Both the position numbers and the translations under genes were made by a program. A stretch of DNA of 9,223 nucleotides from Planctomycetia bacterium (GTDB lineage: Bacteria > Planctomycetota > UBA11346), in NCBI GenBank assembly GCA_005801395.1, contig SYDV01000522.1, positions 1 to 9,223 on the forward strand. Reading direction: 5' to 3'. The notes beneath the pieces are model-generated. The model had not been told where the DNA came from. It was given only the letters and a program-made list of their open reading frames with translations, and searched no databases. This document shows, piece by piece, positions 1-7,022 of the stretch; position 1 is the first letter of the stretch, and each line of letters starts with the position of its first letter.

Positions 1-72
1 AAACTCTTCGACGAATACGCCGTCACCAACGACAAATTCGCAAACCTCTTGAAGCAAAACACCAAACCCTAA
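1..72 (+). CDS. 3' end of an unidentified gene (partial)
   Basis: The frame is open from the first base and ends in TAA at 70-72. It encodes the last 23 residues of a protein that begins outside the window, ending in LLKQNTKP. The tail is polar and probably helical, with no recognisable motif. Codon use (GAC, AAC, TTC, CTC) looks like real coding sequence, but 23 residues are too few to identify a family. It converges on the minus-strand lipoprotein gene, with about 50 bases between the two stop codons. Confidence 0.5.
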   Translation, partial: KLFDEYAVTNDKFANLLKQNTKP

Positions 73-110
73 CATCCACCACACATCAACAGGATCTGCG
101 TCCGGTAGGC

Positions 111-129
111 GGACAGGTGTCCTTATTTT
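111..129 (+). terminator. weak candidate intrinsic terminator
   Basis: GGAC (111-114), a 4-base loop and GTCC (119-122) are followed by TTATTTT. An overlapping alternative hairpin pairs GTCCG (100-104) with CGGAC (110-114). It lies 39 bases after the stop of the rightward partial gene and could end that transcript. The stem is only 4 bp, so this is tentative. Confidence 0.25.
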
Positions 130-737
130 GAGTCCAACTTAACTTGCAACTCAAAGTGCCAGCCCTGCTCAGTTCGCCGCCAGGCCGTGCCGCTTGGTAA
201 CGGTTTAGCATCTTCAAACGTCAACATGCCAAGGGCTTTCTTCGACACTCTTAGCAAACGCCAACTATAAATCGACCATAAATAATCATCTGATCGTTGA
301 TTAACTGGCGACATGCGAACTGCTGCAGGCGATTCGTTTAAGTGGCCTACTCGCGTCAGAAAACCTGCTCGGTTAAATTGTAACCAAACAAAAAGCCCAG
401 GTGTATTTACGGCTCGCATGACGACGACCTGCGATTCATTTTCGCTCGCATAGGTAAATAATTCTATGGTTTCTTGATCTAACCAACGAGTGCGAGCCAT
501 TTCAAATATCGCTAACGCCTCGACATCATGTGACGCCCACCATTGTAATATACGATCCGCATCACCCGCATCTGATATGAGTGGTTTACTGGTCGGTATG
601 AGGAGCTGCTGCACCTGCTTTTGCTGCCACGTCATCGTCTTTATGACTTCGTCAATTGGTTGCGCTGGCACGTCATGCCTGCTGACACATCCACTACTAA
701 TTAATAACACGATCAAGAAACAAACGCTATGTCGCAT
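123..737 (-). CDS. putative outer-membrane lipoprotein of unknown function
   Basis: The product is 204 residues from the ATG at 737. It begins with a lipoprotein signal peptide: MRHSV, a hydrophobic stretch FLIVLLI, and a lipobox SSGC with the acylated cysteine at residue 17. The residue after the cysteine is Val rather than Asp, which by the usual Lol rule favours the outer membrane. The mature part is a soluble domain with several Trp residues (QWWASHD, DYLWSIYSWR, GTAWRR) and no catalytic motif I recognise. A TTG two codons upstream (743) is also in frame, but the AGG in CTAGG lies about 6 bases before the ATG and directly against the TTG, so the ATG is preferred. The gene stands alone and faces the rightward partial gene. 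The lipoprotein call is fairly sure; the function is unknown. Confidence 0.75.
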   Translation of the reverse strand: MRHSVCFLIVLLISSGCVSRHDVPAQPIDEVIKTMTWQQKQVQQLLIPTSKPLISDAGDADRILQWWASHDVEALAIFEMARTRWLDQETIELFTYASENESQVVVMRAVNTPGLFVWLQFNRAGFLTRVGHLNESPAAVRMSPVNQRSDDYLWSIYSWRLLRVSKKALGMLTFEDAKPLPSGTAWRRTEQGWHFELQVKLDSK

Positions 738-864
738 AACCAACCTAGAGATGGGTGATGATTTTTTTACACCAATTCAATATAAGAAAAAACGGTGAAC
801 GATCGTTGCCACAAATAGTTCAACGAAGAGCCGTGCTCCTTTTTCCTCGCTCAAAATGTACCCG

Positions 865-1794
865 TTACTTCGCGCCTTTGCGTTTACGAATATTGAGCTC
901 TGGATCCTTGATCGTGACCACGCTGTAGGGTTCGACCGAATGCGTTAGCCACACGCTGCCGCCAATGACGCTGTGGTGTCCGATGACGGTGTCGCCGCCC
1001 AAAATAGTGGCTCCAGCGTAAATGGTGACGTGGTCTTCTAAATCGGGGTGGCGTTTATTACTGGCGCCACGTTTTAATTCGCCGTGTTCGTCTTTGGCTA
1101 ATGGATTCCAGGCGACTAAACCAACGCCTTGGTACAGCACGCAATGTTTTCCAATGCGACTGGTTTCACCGATCACGACACCCGTACCATGATCGATAAA
1201 AAATGATTCGTCGATTTGCGCACCAGGATGCATGTCGATACCAGTGCGGCTATGTGCAACTTCGGTCAGCATGCGCGGAAAAATTGGCACGCCGCGTTGA
1301 TACAAACGATGAGCAAAGCGTTGAACACCTAAAGCTTCAATGCACGGATAGCTGAGAATAACCGTCGCGCGGTCACTGGCCGCAGGATCACTAGCAAATG
1401 CCGCTTCGACGTCCGTCATGACTAAAGCGCGAATCATGGGTAAATCGGCAATAACATCGTTGGTCAATTCACGCGCCTTCGCGTCAACACTGTCGCAGCT
1501 GTAACCTTCACGTATTGCGGCAAATGCCAGTGTCCCCTGCACATATTTGCGGAGGGCCGTGGTCAATGCCGCTAATCTTGCTTTGGTAAATGCAGGCAAT
1601 TCAGCGCCCGTCACTGCGCCAGAACTAAAATACCCAGGAAATAATAACGTCAGAATCAGATCACAAACCTTGGCGGTATTTTCGCGACTTGGCAATGGAC
1701 AACGCGCGGCATCATTAATGCCTGGTCCATTGACGTAATCTGCCAATAAGCGATCGACCAAGGAAATATCCTCTGAGCGACGCGGCGATTTCAT
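865..1794 (-). CDS. cysE: serine O-acetyltransferase (CysE/EpsC type)
   Basis: The enzyme transfers acetyl from acetyl-CoA to L-serine, giving O-acetylserine, the first step of cysteine synthesis. The 309-residue product has the family layout: a helical N-terminal domain (about 1-180) and a left-handed beta-helix of hexapeptide repeats (about 183-295). Signature elements include GIDMHPGAQI (185-194), the active-site DHGTG with Asp201 and His202, GVVIGE (205-210), and KRHPDLED with His249. Asp187, Asp201, His202 and His249 match the catalytic Asp/His set of E. coli CysE. About 310 residues fits the longer EpsC-like forms. The C-terminus is RKRKGAK and lacks the terminal isoleucine that CysE uses to dock into CysK, so a cysteine synthase complex of the classical kind is not supported. 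The start overlaps the upstream M48 gene by ATGA, indicating co-transcription and translational coupling. The tail of this gene faces the lipoprotein gene's promoter side. Confidence 0.93.
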   Translation of the reverse strand: MKSPRRSEDISLVDRLLADYVNGPGINDAARCPLPSRENTAKVCDLILTLLFPGYFSSGAVTGAELPAFTKARLAALTTALRKYVQGTLAFAAIREGYSCDSVDAKARELTNDVIADLPMIRALVMTDVEAAFASDPAASDRATVILSYPCIEALGVQRFAHRLYQRGVPIFPRMLTEVAHSRTGIDMHPGAQIDESFFIDHGTGVVIGETSRIGKHCVLYQGVGLVAWNPLAKDEHGELKRGASNKRHPDLEDHVTIYAGATILGGDTVIGHHSVIGGSVWLTHSVEPYSVVTIKDPELNIRKRKGAK

Positions 1795-3947
1795 GGTGTC
1801 GATTTCTCCGTCAACTGATCTACTTTATTTATTAAAGGCAACTCCGCCGTCGGTGATGGGATTGCTGGTATTGGCTGTGGTTGACCTAAATCACGTGGCA
1901 GCGGCAACAGCATTGCCGCGGTGGTTTTTCCAGCTTGCACGCTCGCTAAATTAGAACGTGCGGCTTCCAATCGACGAGAATATAATGACTGTAAATGCAC
2001 CCTGATTTTACCTGCTTTGCGTTTCGCTTCTTCGCTCGCAAACCAAGTAAACTCCGTAAGAGATGTGTCGGCATTAAATAATTTCATCGCTGATTCAAAA
2101 GCGGGCACGGCTTTGCTGTAATCGCCAAGGGCAAAATAGACGCATCCGATGGTATCGTAGACATCATGCGATGGTTGTTTAATCATCGCTTTTTCTAAAC
2201 GTGGGACGACCAATTGTGCCGTTTGCAGATCGAATGGTGTAGGCGATTCAGTGCCGGCGACCAAGCCATAAGCAAGGGTATTGTCGAGTATCTTTTCTAA
2301 TAATAAGGCGTTATTCTCCGTACCCACACTTACATCAAAAAAAGGACGTAAACGATGGCGATAACGATAAACTGGACGATCATCAAATCGTTGATCACCT
2401 TCGTGATCGGTACCGATTGCGACATCAATTTGTCGCAACACTAAATATCCCAACCGCTGCCGTGATTCGCTGTCAGTACGATTCAACCACTTCCCTAACG
2501 GAATATGATTTCCGTTATCGGCTTCCTGGAGGCCCTGCGCTAGATCGCGATCTTGCTGACTCCATTCGATCAATACGGCTTGCGGATCGGCAGAACTTGC
2601 AGCGCGACTAGGATCGAACAAATACGTTGTGACTAACAGCAACGCGATGATGGTGAGGATTAAACTATGTCGCAGCATACGAATCCATTGGTGGTGACGT
2701 GAAACCAGATGAGGTTCTCGATGCACATCGCGCAGATAGGCGACGCGTTCGGCGATACTATAATGTCGCCAGCTGGGTTCAGTCTCGCTGTGACCTGAAA
2801 GCCGTGCAACTGATTTGAGCGCATCGCACATCACCAGGGGGTCACCCGCTAATTCAGCTCCCACCAGATCCGCTTGCCGTTCACAGGCACGGCTTAGCCA
2901 CCCAAACACCAAACGCCACATAATGGCCATCAGCACTAGCGCCGCGCTAATTTCAGCGATTCCTCGCACATGTTGGGCGCTGGCATCCAGGTGGACGAAA
3001 ACCATGCCCCAAGTCAGCAACGGTTCTAGGTAATCAGCAAATGGTTCACGCAGCAAAAACGAACAAAGCAGCGATGCGTTCGCAAAGAGAAAATACATCC
3101 ACATATGCCCATGACGCGCATGACCAAGTTCATGTCCCAGAACGGCCAACACTTGCTCACGCGGCAGATCGCGCATCAAGTCATCGGTGAATAAAACGTA
3201 GCGCAGGCGTGACACCAACCCAATGACTGCCGCATTATAAACACGACCACCAGGAATCGGCCAACGCATTAATCCGGCAATCCGCACGCCCATACGATCA
3301 CATGCCTGTCTCATCATGTCAGACATCTCTCCAGCCGGCATGCGCTGAGCTCCCCACATTGGCAACAACAGCCATGGCATAACTACTAACACCACTACCA
3401 TAAATAATTGCGCTCCGTAAATGGCTAATAACGCGCCCCATTCTCCATGAAACCAGGTGTCTTCTAAGTCGTAATATTTCGCAATTAAAGCCCCGATGTC
3501 AAAAAATGGTAAAATCACCAACATCGGTAAAATACCAAAGCGCAATTGTTGCAACACCATGCCTATGCGTGTCCATGAATGTCCGGTCAACATTCGCACA
3601 GCAGGTGTCATCGTCCACCAATGAGCAATTTGCATGACAATCCATGGCGCCAGGGCCAAGGTGAAAAAATGATTGTGAGCAGACCAGCCCATGCCGTAAC
3701 ACAACCATGCGTACCACGCTAAAATAATTCCTTGTGCGCACAGATCCCAACGACTCAACCACCTTCGCTTACCGCGACGACCTAACACGCGTGCCATGAT
3801 TTCGCCAACCACTAACCACACCGCAAAACTAATACCTAGGGTACTCAGGAGCAGGGTCCAAGAATTACCTGCCGATGATTGCACCACTGTCCGCGTTGCC
3901 GTTTCGGCAATCGTCAGGGCAAACAATAAGGGCAGGAGTCCGAACAT
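1791..3947 (-). CDS. integral membrane M48 family zinc metallopeptidase with C-terminal TPR-like region
   Basis: This 718-residue protein has several hydrophobic segments before the catalytic core (about 1-14, 31-50, 70-87, 95-110, 137-155, 175-198). The M48 (Ste24/HtpX-like) motif HELGH is at 272-276, preceded by GRVYNA and DLPREQVLAVL. Hydrophobic segments follow at about 284-298 and 330-350. The probable third zinc ligand is Glu356 in CERQADLVG, and the HYSIAERVAYL motif near 395-405 is also typical of the family. A further membrane segment lies at about 428-444. The C-terminal half is soluble and has one clear TPR-like helix pair (YDTIGCVYFALGDYSKAVPAFESA, about 597-620), probably for partner or substrate binding. 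Family members degrade or process membrane proteins; the substrate here is unknown. It is the first gene of a two-gene unit with the serine acetyltransferase. No strong ribosome binding site precedes the ATG at 3947, so the start is only fairly sure. Confidence 0.88.
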   Translation of the reverse strand: MFGLLPLLFALTIAETATRTVVQSSAGNSWTLLLSTLGISFAVWLVVGEIMARVLGRRGKRRWLSRWDLCAQGIILAWYAWLCYGMGWSAHNHFFTLALAPWIVMQIAHWWTMTPAVRMLTGHSWTRIGMVLQQLRFGILPMLVILPFFDIGALIAKYYDLEDTWFHGEWGALLAIYGAQLFMVVVLVVMPWLLLPMWGAQRMPAGEMSDMMRQACDRMGVRIAGLMRWPIPGGRVYNAAVIGLVSRLRYVLFTDDLMRDLPREQVLAVLGHELGHARHGHMWMYFLFANASLLCSFLLREPFADYLEPLLTWGMVFVHLDASAQHVRGIAEISAALVLMAIMWRLVFGWLSRACERQADLVGAELAGDPLVMCDALKSVARLSGHSETEPSWRHYSIAERVAYLRDVHREPHLVSRHHQWIRMLRHSLILTIIALLLVTTYLFDPSRAASSADPQAVLIEWSQQDRDLAQGLQEADNGNHIPLGKWLNRTDSESRQRLGYLVLRQIDVAIGTDHEGDQRFDDRPVYRYRHRLRPFFDVSVGTENNALLLEKILDNTLAYGLVAGTESPTPFDLQTAQLVVPRLEKAMIKQPSHDVYDTIGCVYFALGDYSKAVPAFESAMKLFNADTSLTEFTWFASEEAKRKAGKIRVHLQSLYSRRLEAARSNLASVQAGKTTAAMLLPLPRDLGQPQPIPAIPSPTAELPLINKVDQLTEKSTP

Positions 3948-4090
3948 GAGCTGGGCACCGTAACACCCAAACGGAGCGGACGAAGCCCCTCCCCCTGGAA
4001 TGACCTGCCGTGGTTCGCTGCCTCAGCCAGATGAGAATCATTCCCCAATCCAGACTTCCGCCACCGCGAGTCAGCTACAGACTAAAGACC

Positions 4091-4678
4091 ATGCATCAGG
4101 CCGTTGGCACTTTAGATAGACCAGCACCCGCCGCCGCGACAAGCGACTTCGGTACACTGCGATCGCATGTGCTAATGGCACATGTCACCAATCGACGCGT
4201 ACTCGTACCCAAAAGCATTGCGACCGAACTCGACCAATGGGCAACCGAAATGGTAAAAACCGCAGAGGGTCCGGCGATCGGCCTGCAAGCCAAAGATATT
4301 CCCAACGTGTGGTTCGATTTATTAGGCTGGAGCGGCGTGCCGATCAGCGCTGACGGCCCTCTGCGTTGGGGCGTCGATATTAAAGAAGACAACGTACCGT
4401 TACCAGAATTTCACGGCGCCACCTTAGTTTTACCGCCACCACCAGTATTAGCACAATTAACTAGTTTAGCTTTGAAACCACTGCGCATGTTAGCAACCAA
4501 AAGTCTCAACGTGCGATTACAAGCGGCAACTGGTTTACACCTGTTTTTATGGGCAAATCAGGCAGTTATCGTATCGAGTGCGAACGTACCCCTCGGCGGA
4601 TTTTTACATGGTCCACAACCAGGTACGCGCCATTCGCTCAGTGTGCCGGTTGGTGATTCCCAGGTATTGCGCTGGTGA
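4091..4678 (+). CDS. conserved-looking hypothetical protein coupled to the folate gene
   Basis: I do not recognise this product. From the ATG at 4091 it has 195 residues and no signal peptide or convincing membrane helix. It is moderately hydrophobic with short beta-like runs (RRVLVPKSI, GATLVLPPPP, QAVIVSSANV). It also has an amphipathic stretch (VLAQLTSLALKPLRML) and a Pro/Gly-rich region near the C-terminus. The start is uncertain. A GTG at 4010 and an ATG at 4031 are in frame and would add 27 or 20 Arg/Pro-rich residues, but none of the three starts has a good Shine-Dalgarno sequence. It is divergent from the M48 gene. Its stop overlaps the start of the 5-formyltetrahydrofolate cyclo-ligase gene (GTGA), so the two are probably co-translated. 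Position alone does not prove a link to folate metabolism. Confidence 0.65.
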   Translation: MHQAVGTLDRPAPAAATSDFGTLRSHVLMAHVTNRRVLVPKSIATELDQWATEMVKTAEGPAIGLQAKDIPNVWFDLLGWSGVPISADGPLRWGVDIKEDNVPLPEFHGATLVLPPPPVLAQLTSLALKPLRMLATKSLNVRLQAATGLHLFLWANQAVIVSSANVPLGGFLHGPQPGTRHSLSVPVGDSQVLRW

Positions 4679-5253
4679 ATGATATCGCTGAGCGCAAACA
4701 AGCGCTGCGCCGCCGCATACGCGCTAACCGCATAGCCCTGTCCGAAAATCAACGCCAAGCCGAAACTCTTGCCGGTAACCAAGCGGTCATCACCTATTTA
4801 AAAAAAATAAATGCTAAAACCGTTGCCAGTTACTTAGCCGCTAGCAGCGAGATCAATCTCGACCAAGTACACCAGTACTGTTGGCAACTTGGCCAAGCGA
4901 TTTATTTCCCACGCGTCATCGGTCTTAGAATGTTGAGCTGGCATGCGACCAAACCGCCACTGCGCCTGGTCCACGGCGCCTATGGCATCAGTGAACCTGA
5001 CCCCGCGCACCACCCACCGCTCCCCCTGCCCCCAGATGCCGTGGTGCTAGTCCCAGGCGTGGCCTTTGCCGCCGATGGCCACCGCTTAGGCCAAGGCCAA
5101 GGATTCTACGACCGCGCACTGGCCCAACATCGCGGGCCAGCCATCGGAATCGGCTTTAGCTGCCAACGCGACGACGATGTGCCACACGAAGACCACGACC
5201 GCCGTTTGGATGGCGTGATCCTGGGTGGTGATGTCATGCTCATCTCACCTTGA
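4675..5253 (+). CDS. ygfA: 5-formyltetrahydrofolate cyclo-ligase
   Basis: This ATP-dependent cytosolic enzyme converts 5-formyltetrahydrofolate to 5,10-methenyltetrahydrofolate and so returns the storage folate to the one-carbon pool. The product has 192 residues, normal for the family. The N-terminus is the usual basic helix (KQALRRRIRANR, 8-19). The hallmark is at 125-147: LVPGVAF, then DGHRLGQGQGFYDR, which holds the glycine-rich nucleotide/phosphate-binding G-x-R-L-G-x-G-x-G-x-Y-D-R pattern. A family-like C-terminal HDRRLDGVI follows at 174-182. The start is a GTG overlapping the previous gene's TGA; the nearby ATG at 4679 is out of frame. The stop (5251-5253) overlaps the -35 element of the predicted tRNA promoter. 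Confidence 0.93.
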   Translation: MNDIAERKQALRRRIRANRIALSENQRQAETLAGNQAVITYLKKINAKTVASYLAASSEINLDQVHQYCWQLGQAIYFPRVIGLRMLSWHATKPPLRLVHGAYGISEPDPAHHPPLPLPPDAVVLVPGVAFAADGHRLGQGQGFYDRALAQHRGPAIGIGFSCQRDDDVPHEDHDRRLDGVILGGDVMLISP

Positions 5254-5277
5254 CCATCAGAGCCACCTTTCTAGCCT
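5250..5277 (+). promoter_or_regulatory. probable promoter of tRNA-Ser(GCU)
   Basis: TTGACC (5250-5255) matches the -35 consensus at five of six positions. A 16-base spacer leads to TAGCCT (5272-5277), a weaker -10. The next bases, ACGCCCCGC, form a GC-rich discriminator like those of stringently controlled stable-RNA promoters. The start would fall near 5284, about 20 bases before the tRNA. The -35 overlaps the stop codon of the cyclo-ligase gene. Confidence 0.55.
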
Positions 5278-5304
5278 ACGCCCCGCTTCAAAATCAGCTC
5301 TACT

Positions 5305-5396
5305 GGAGACTTGGGAGAGTGGTTTAATCCAGGACATTGCTAATGTCCCGTGGGGGTCAAACCCCACCGGCGGTTCGAATCCGCCAGTCTCCGCCA
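5305..5396 (+). tRNA. tRNA-Ser (anticodon GCU)
   Basis: A 92-base type II tRNA. The acceptor stem pairs GGAGACT (5305-5311) with AGTCTCC (5386-5392), followed by discriminator G and encoded CCA (5394-5396). The anticodon stem GGACA/TGTCC (5332-5336, 5344-5348) encloses the loop TTGCTAA, so the anticodon is GCT (5339-5341), reading AGC/AGU. The long variable arm pairs TGGGG (5351-5355) with CCCCA (5362-5366), as expected for serine. The T-arm is GGCGG-TTCGAAT-CCGCC. The gene is intact. It is the apparent integration target of the prophage, and its complement supplies the 3' end of the recombinase reading frame. Confidence 0.97.
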
Positions 5397-7022
5397 TAGC
5401 CGACCATCGTCCGAACCGAGGACGGTGGTCGTTTTATTTGATGGATCAGTGATCGTGGCGTTCGGTCCTTGCTGGGGATCGGTTGGATGAGGGCGAGCTA
5501 ACCCGCCGCCGCCGTCAGAGCCGCCGCTGCCGAGGGGCCAGAAGACTAAGCGTATGTCTTTGCCGAGTCCCAGGTGGGCTTCTTTCAGCACCGCCATAAT
5601 TGTTTGTCGTTTTACTTCGGGTGATTGTTGGTCGAGGCCAGCAATATGTTTGCGCCAATGGTCGAGCACGAGTTCTGAATTAGCGACGGTCATCGACGCG
5701 CTGGCAATTTCGGCTTCGCAGCGTGCGCGCTGACGGTCGCACTCATCAATAGCTAATTGCAGTTCGGCAATTTTTGGTGCGACCGATTTTCCAGGCGCAT
5801 CGCCGCTTGCGACCAAATCAATTAAGCGGTCGAGTCGTTGCTGGATACTGTCACGTTGCAGGGTGATAGTGCCGAGACGTTCTCGCGCTGGTCCTGCTAA
5901 TAGGCGTTGTTGTTTCATTTCTGCTTCGAGCGCCAGTAATAAATCGCCCTGACCGTGCGCCGATTTCACCAATAATTCGATGACCGCATCTTCCCAAATA
6001 GTTGCTGAAAGATCTGAAGCGGTGCAGCCTTTGGCTTTGAGGCGATTGGTGCAGCGCAGGTAATAATGTGGCTTTCCACTGCGACCATACGACACGCTGC
6101 CAACTAATTCTAAGCCACAGTACGCGCAGCGTGCAACGCCCTGCAACGGCCACACGCGATCAGAGAGCGCGACTTTGTTAATCGATGTCCCTTTTGGATT
6201 CTTTGGTGACGAACGGCTACTCAACGTGTGACGGCACGCTTCAAACACTGAGCGTTCGACCAATACGCCAATTAATCGTGGATTAGTCAGCCAATCTTGC
6301 GTATTTTGTTTATGCCAGGCATTTGTCTTCGCCTTGCTACCCGCACGCGGTGGCGGCACGCCTTGTTCGTTCAACCACGCCGCGACTTGCGCGAGGCTGG
6401 CTCCATCCGTGACGCGTTGCCACGCTTGCGTGGCAATCGCACCCCACTGCGGATCAGGTATTAATTTGCGCGTTCCAGGTCCACCGATGACCGCCGTCGC
6501 GGTCGGTAAATGACCACCAGTAAATCCGCCCTGTGCTTTGCGATGCTGAATGCCCAATTTCACCCGTTCAGCAATCGATTCGCGTTCCCACTGCGCGACG
6601 GCACCGAGCATCGACAACATGAGCCGCCCCATCGGACTGCCAGTGTCGAGTTGTTCCATCACGGAAACTAACGCCACTTTGTGACGGTCAAATAAGGCGA
6701 CGAGGTCAAGTAAATCACGCAAGTTGCGCGTGAGCCGATCTAAACGCCACACCACCAAGGTTTGCACCTGCCCCGCTTCGACAGCGGCTAAAATGCTTGT
6801 GATTCCAGGGCGTTTCAGCGACTTAGCTGAGAATCCCGCATCCTCCACCGCATCCGCGTTGCTGAGGTTGCGTAATTTACACAGCGTGAGACAGGCATCT
6901 TTCTGCGCTGCCAGCGATACGCCTTCGCGTGCTTGGTCTTCAGTACTGACGCGGGTGTACACCACATGACGCTTGTTGGGTGAGTTAGCTGAACTCGATG
7001 AGAGTGAAGGAGACGTGCTCAT
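5340..7022 (-). CDS. large serine recombinase (phage integrase type)
   Basis: The product has 560 residues from the ATG at 7022. The resolvase-type catalytic domain (about 19-165) contains YTRVSTEDQ with the nucleophile Ser26, WRLDRLTRN (92-100) with the conserved arginines, and GRLMLSMLGAVAQWERE (132-148). The Recombinase DNA-binding domain follows (about 170-285). A zinc ribbon has Cys299, Cys302, Cys324 and Cys333. A charged coiled-coil region (about 355-455) follows, as in large serine integrases. These enzymes cut both strands through a 5' phosphoserine link and rotate subunits at short att sites. The start overlaps the repressor stop (ATGA). An in-frame extension to 7157 exists but lies wholly inside the repressor gene. 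From about residue 510 the sequence turns to low-complexity Gly/Pro-rich residues. The last 18 residues (543-560, including RLADSNRR) are antisense tRNA-Ser and the TAG stop is in the anticodon loop, so the C-terminus is probably a product of integration. Confidence 0.9.
   Translation of the reverse strand: MSTSPSLSSSSANSPNKRHVVYTRVSTEDQAREGVSLAAQKDACLTLCKLRNLSNADAVEDAGFSAKSLKRPGITSILAAVEAGQVQTLVVWRLDRLTRNLRDLLDLVALFDRHKVALVSVMEQLDTGSPMGRLMLSMLGAVAQWERESIAERVKLGIQHRKAQGGFTGGHLPTATAVIGGPGTRKLIPDPQWGAIATQAWQRVTDGASLAQVAAWLNEQGVPPPRAGSKAKTNAWHKQNTQDWLTNPRLIGVLVERSVFEACRHTLSSRSSPKNPKGTSINKVALSDRVWPLQGVARCAYCGLELVGSVSYGRSGKPHYYLRCTNRLKAKGCTASDLSATIWEDAVIELLVKSAHGQGDLLLALEAEMKQQRLLAGPARERLGTITLQRDSIQQRLDRLIDLVASGDAPGKSVAPKIAELQLAIDECDRQRARCEAEIASASMTVANSELVLDHWRKHIAGLDQQSPEVKRQTIMAVLKEAHLGLGKDIRLVFWPLGSGGSDGGGGLARPHPTDPQQGPNATITDPSNKTTTVLGSDDGRLWRRLADSNRRWGLTPTGH
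5402..5439 (+). terminator. strong intrinsic terminator downstream of tRNA-Ser
   Basis: An 11-bp stem pairs GACCATCGTCC (5402-5412) with GGACGGTGGTC (5420-5430), with one G-U pair and a 7-base loop. GTTTTATTT follows. It starts five bases after the CCA end and should terminate the tRNA transcript. On the opposite strand the hairpin is not followed by a U-run, so it should not stop the leftward recombinase transcript. It lies inside the recombinase reading frame (about residues 528-541). Confidence 0.85.

Noticed and set aside
738..743. TTG start two codons upstream for the lipoprotein
   Set aside because: The AGG ribosome binding site abuts the TTG but has correct spacing to the ATG at 737.
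490..798. Plus-strand frame of 102 codons, Cys-rich
   Set aside because: It is antisense to the lipoprotein gene, which has a proper signal peptide and lipobox. The Cys-rich composition looks like a shadow frame.
798..807. Perfect palindrome AACGATCGTT upstream of the lipoprotein gene
   Set aside because: A 10-bp palindrome alone can occur by chance. No clear promoter elements place it as an operator.
826..841. Terminator after the serine acetyltransferase gene
   Set aside because: A short GAGC/GCTC stem exists in the right place for the minus strand, but no U-run follows, so it is not supported.
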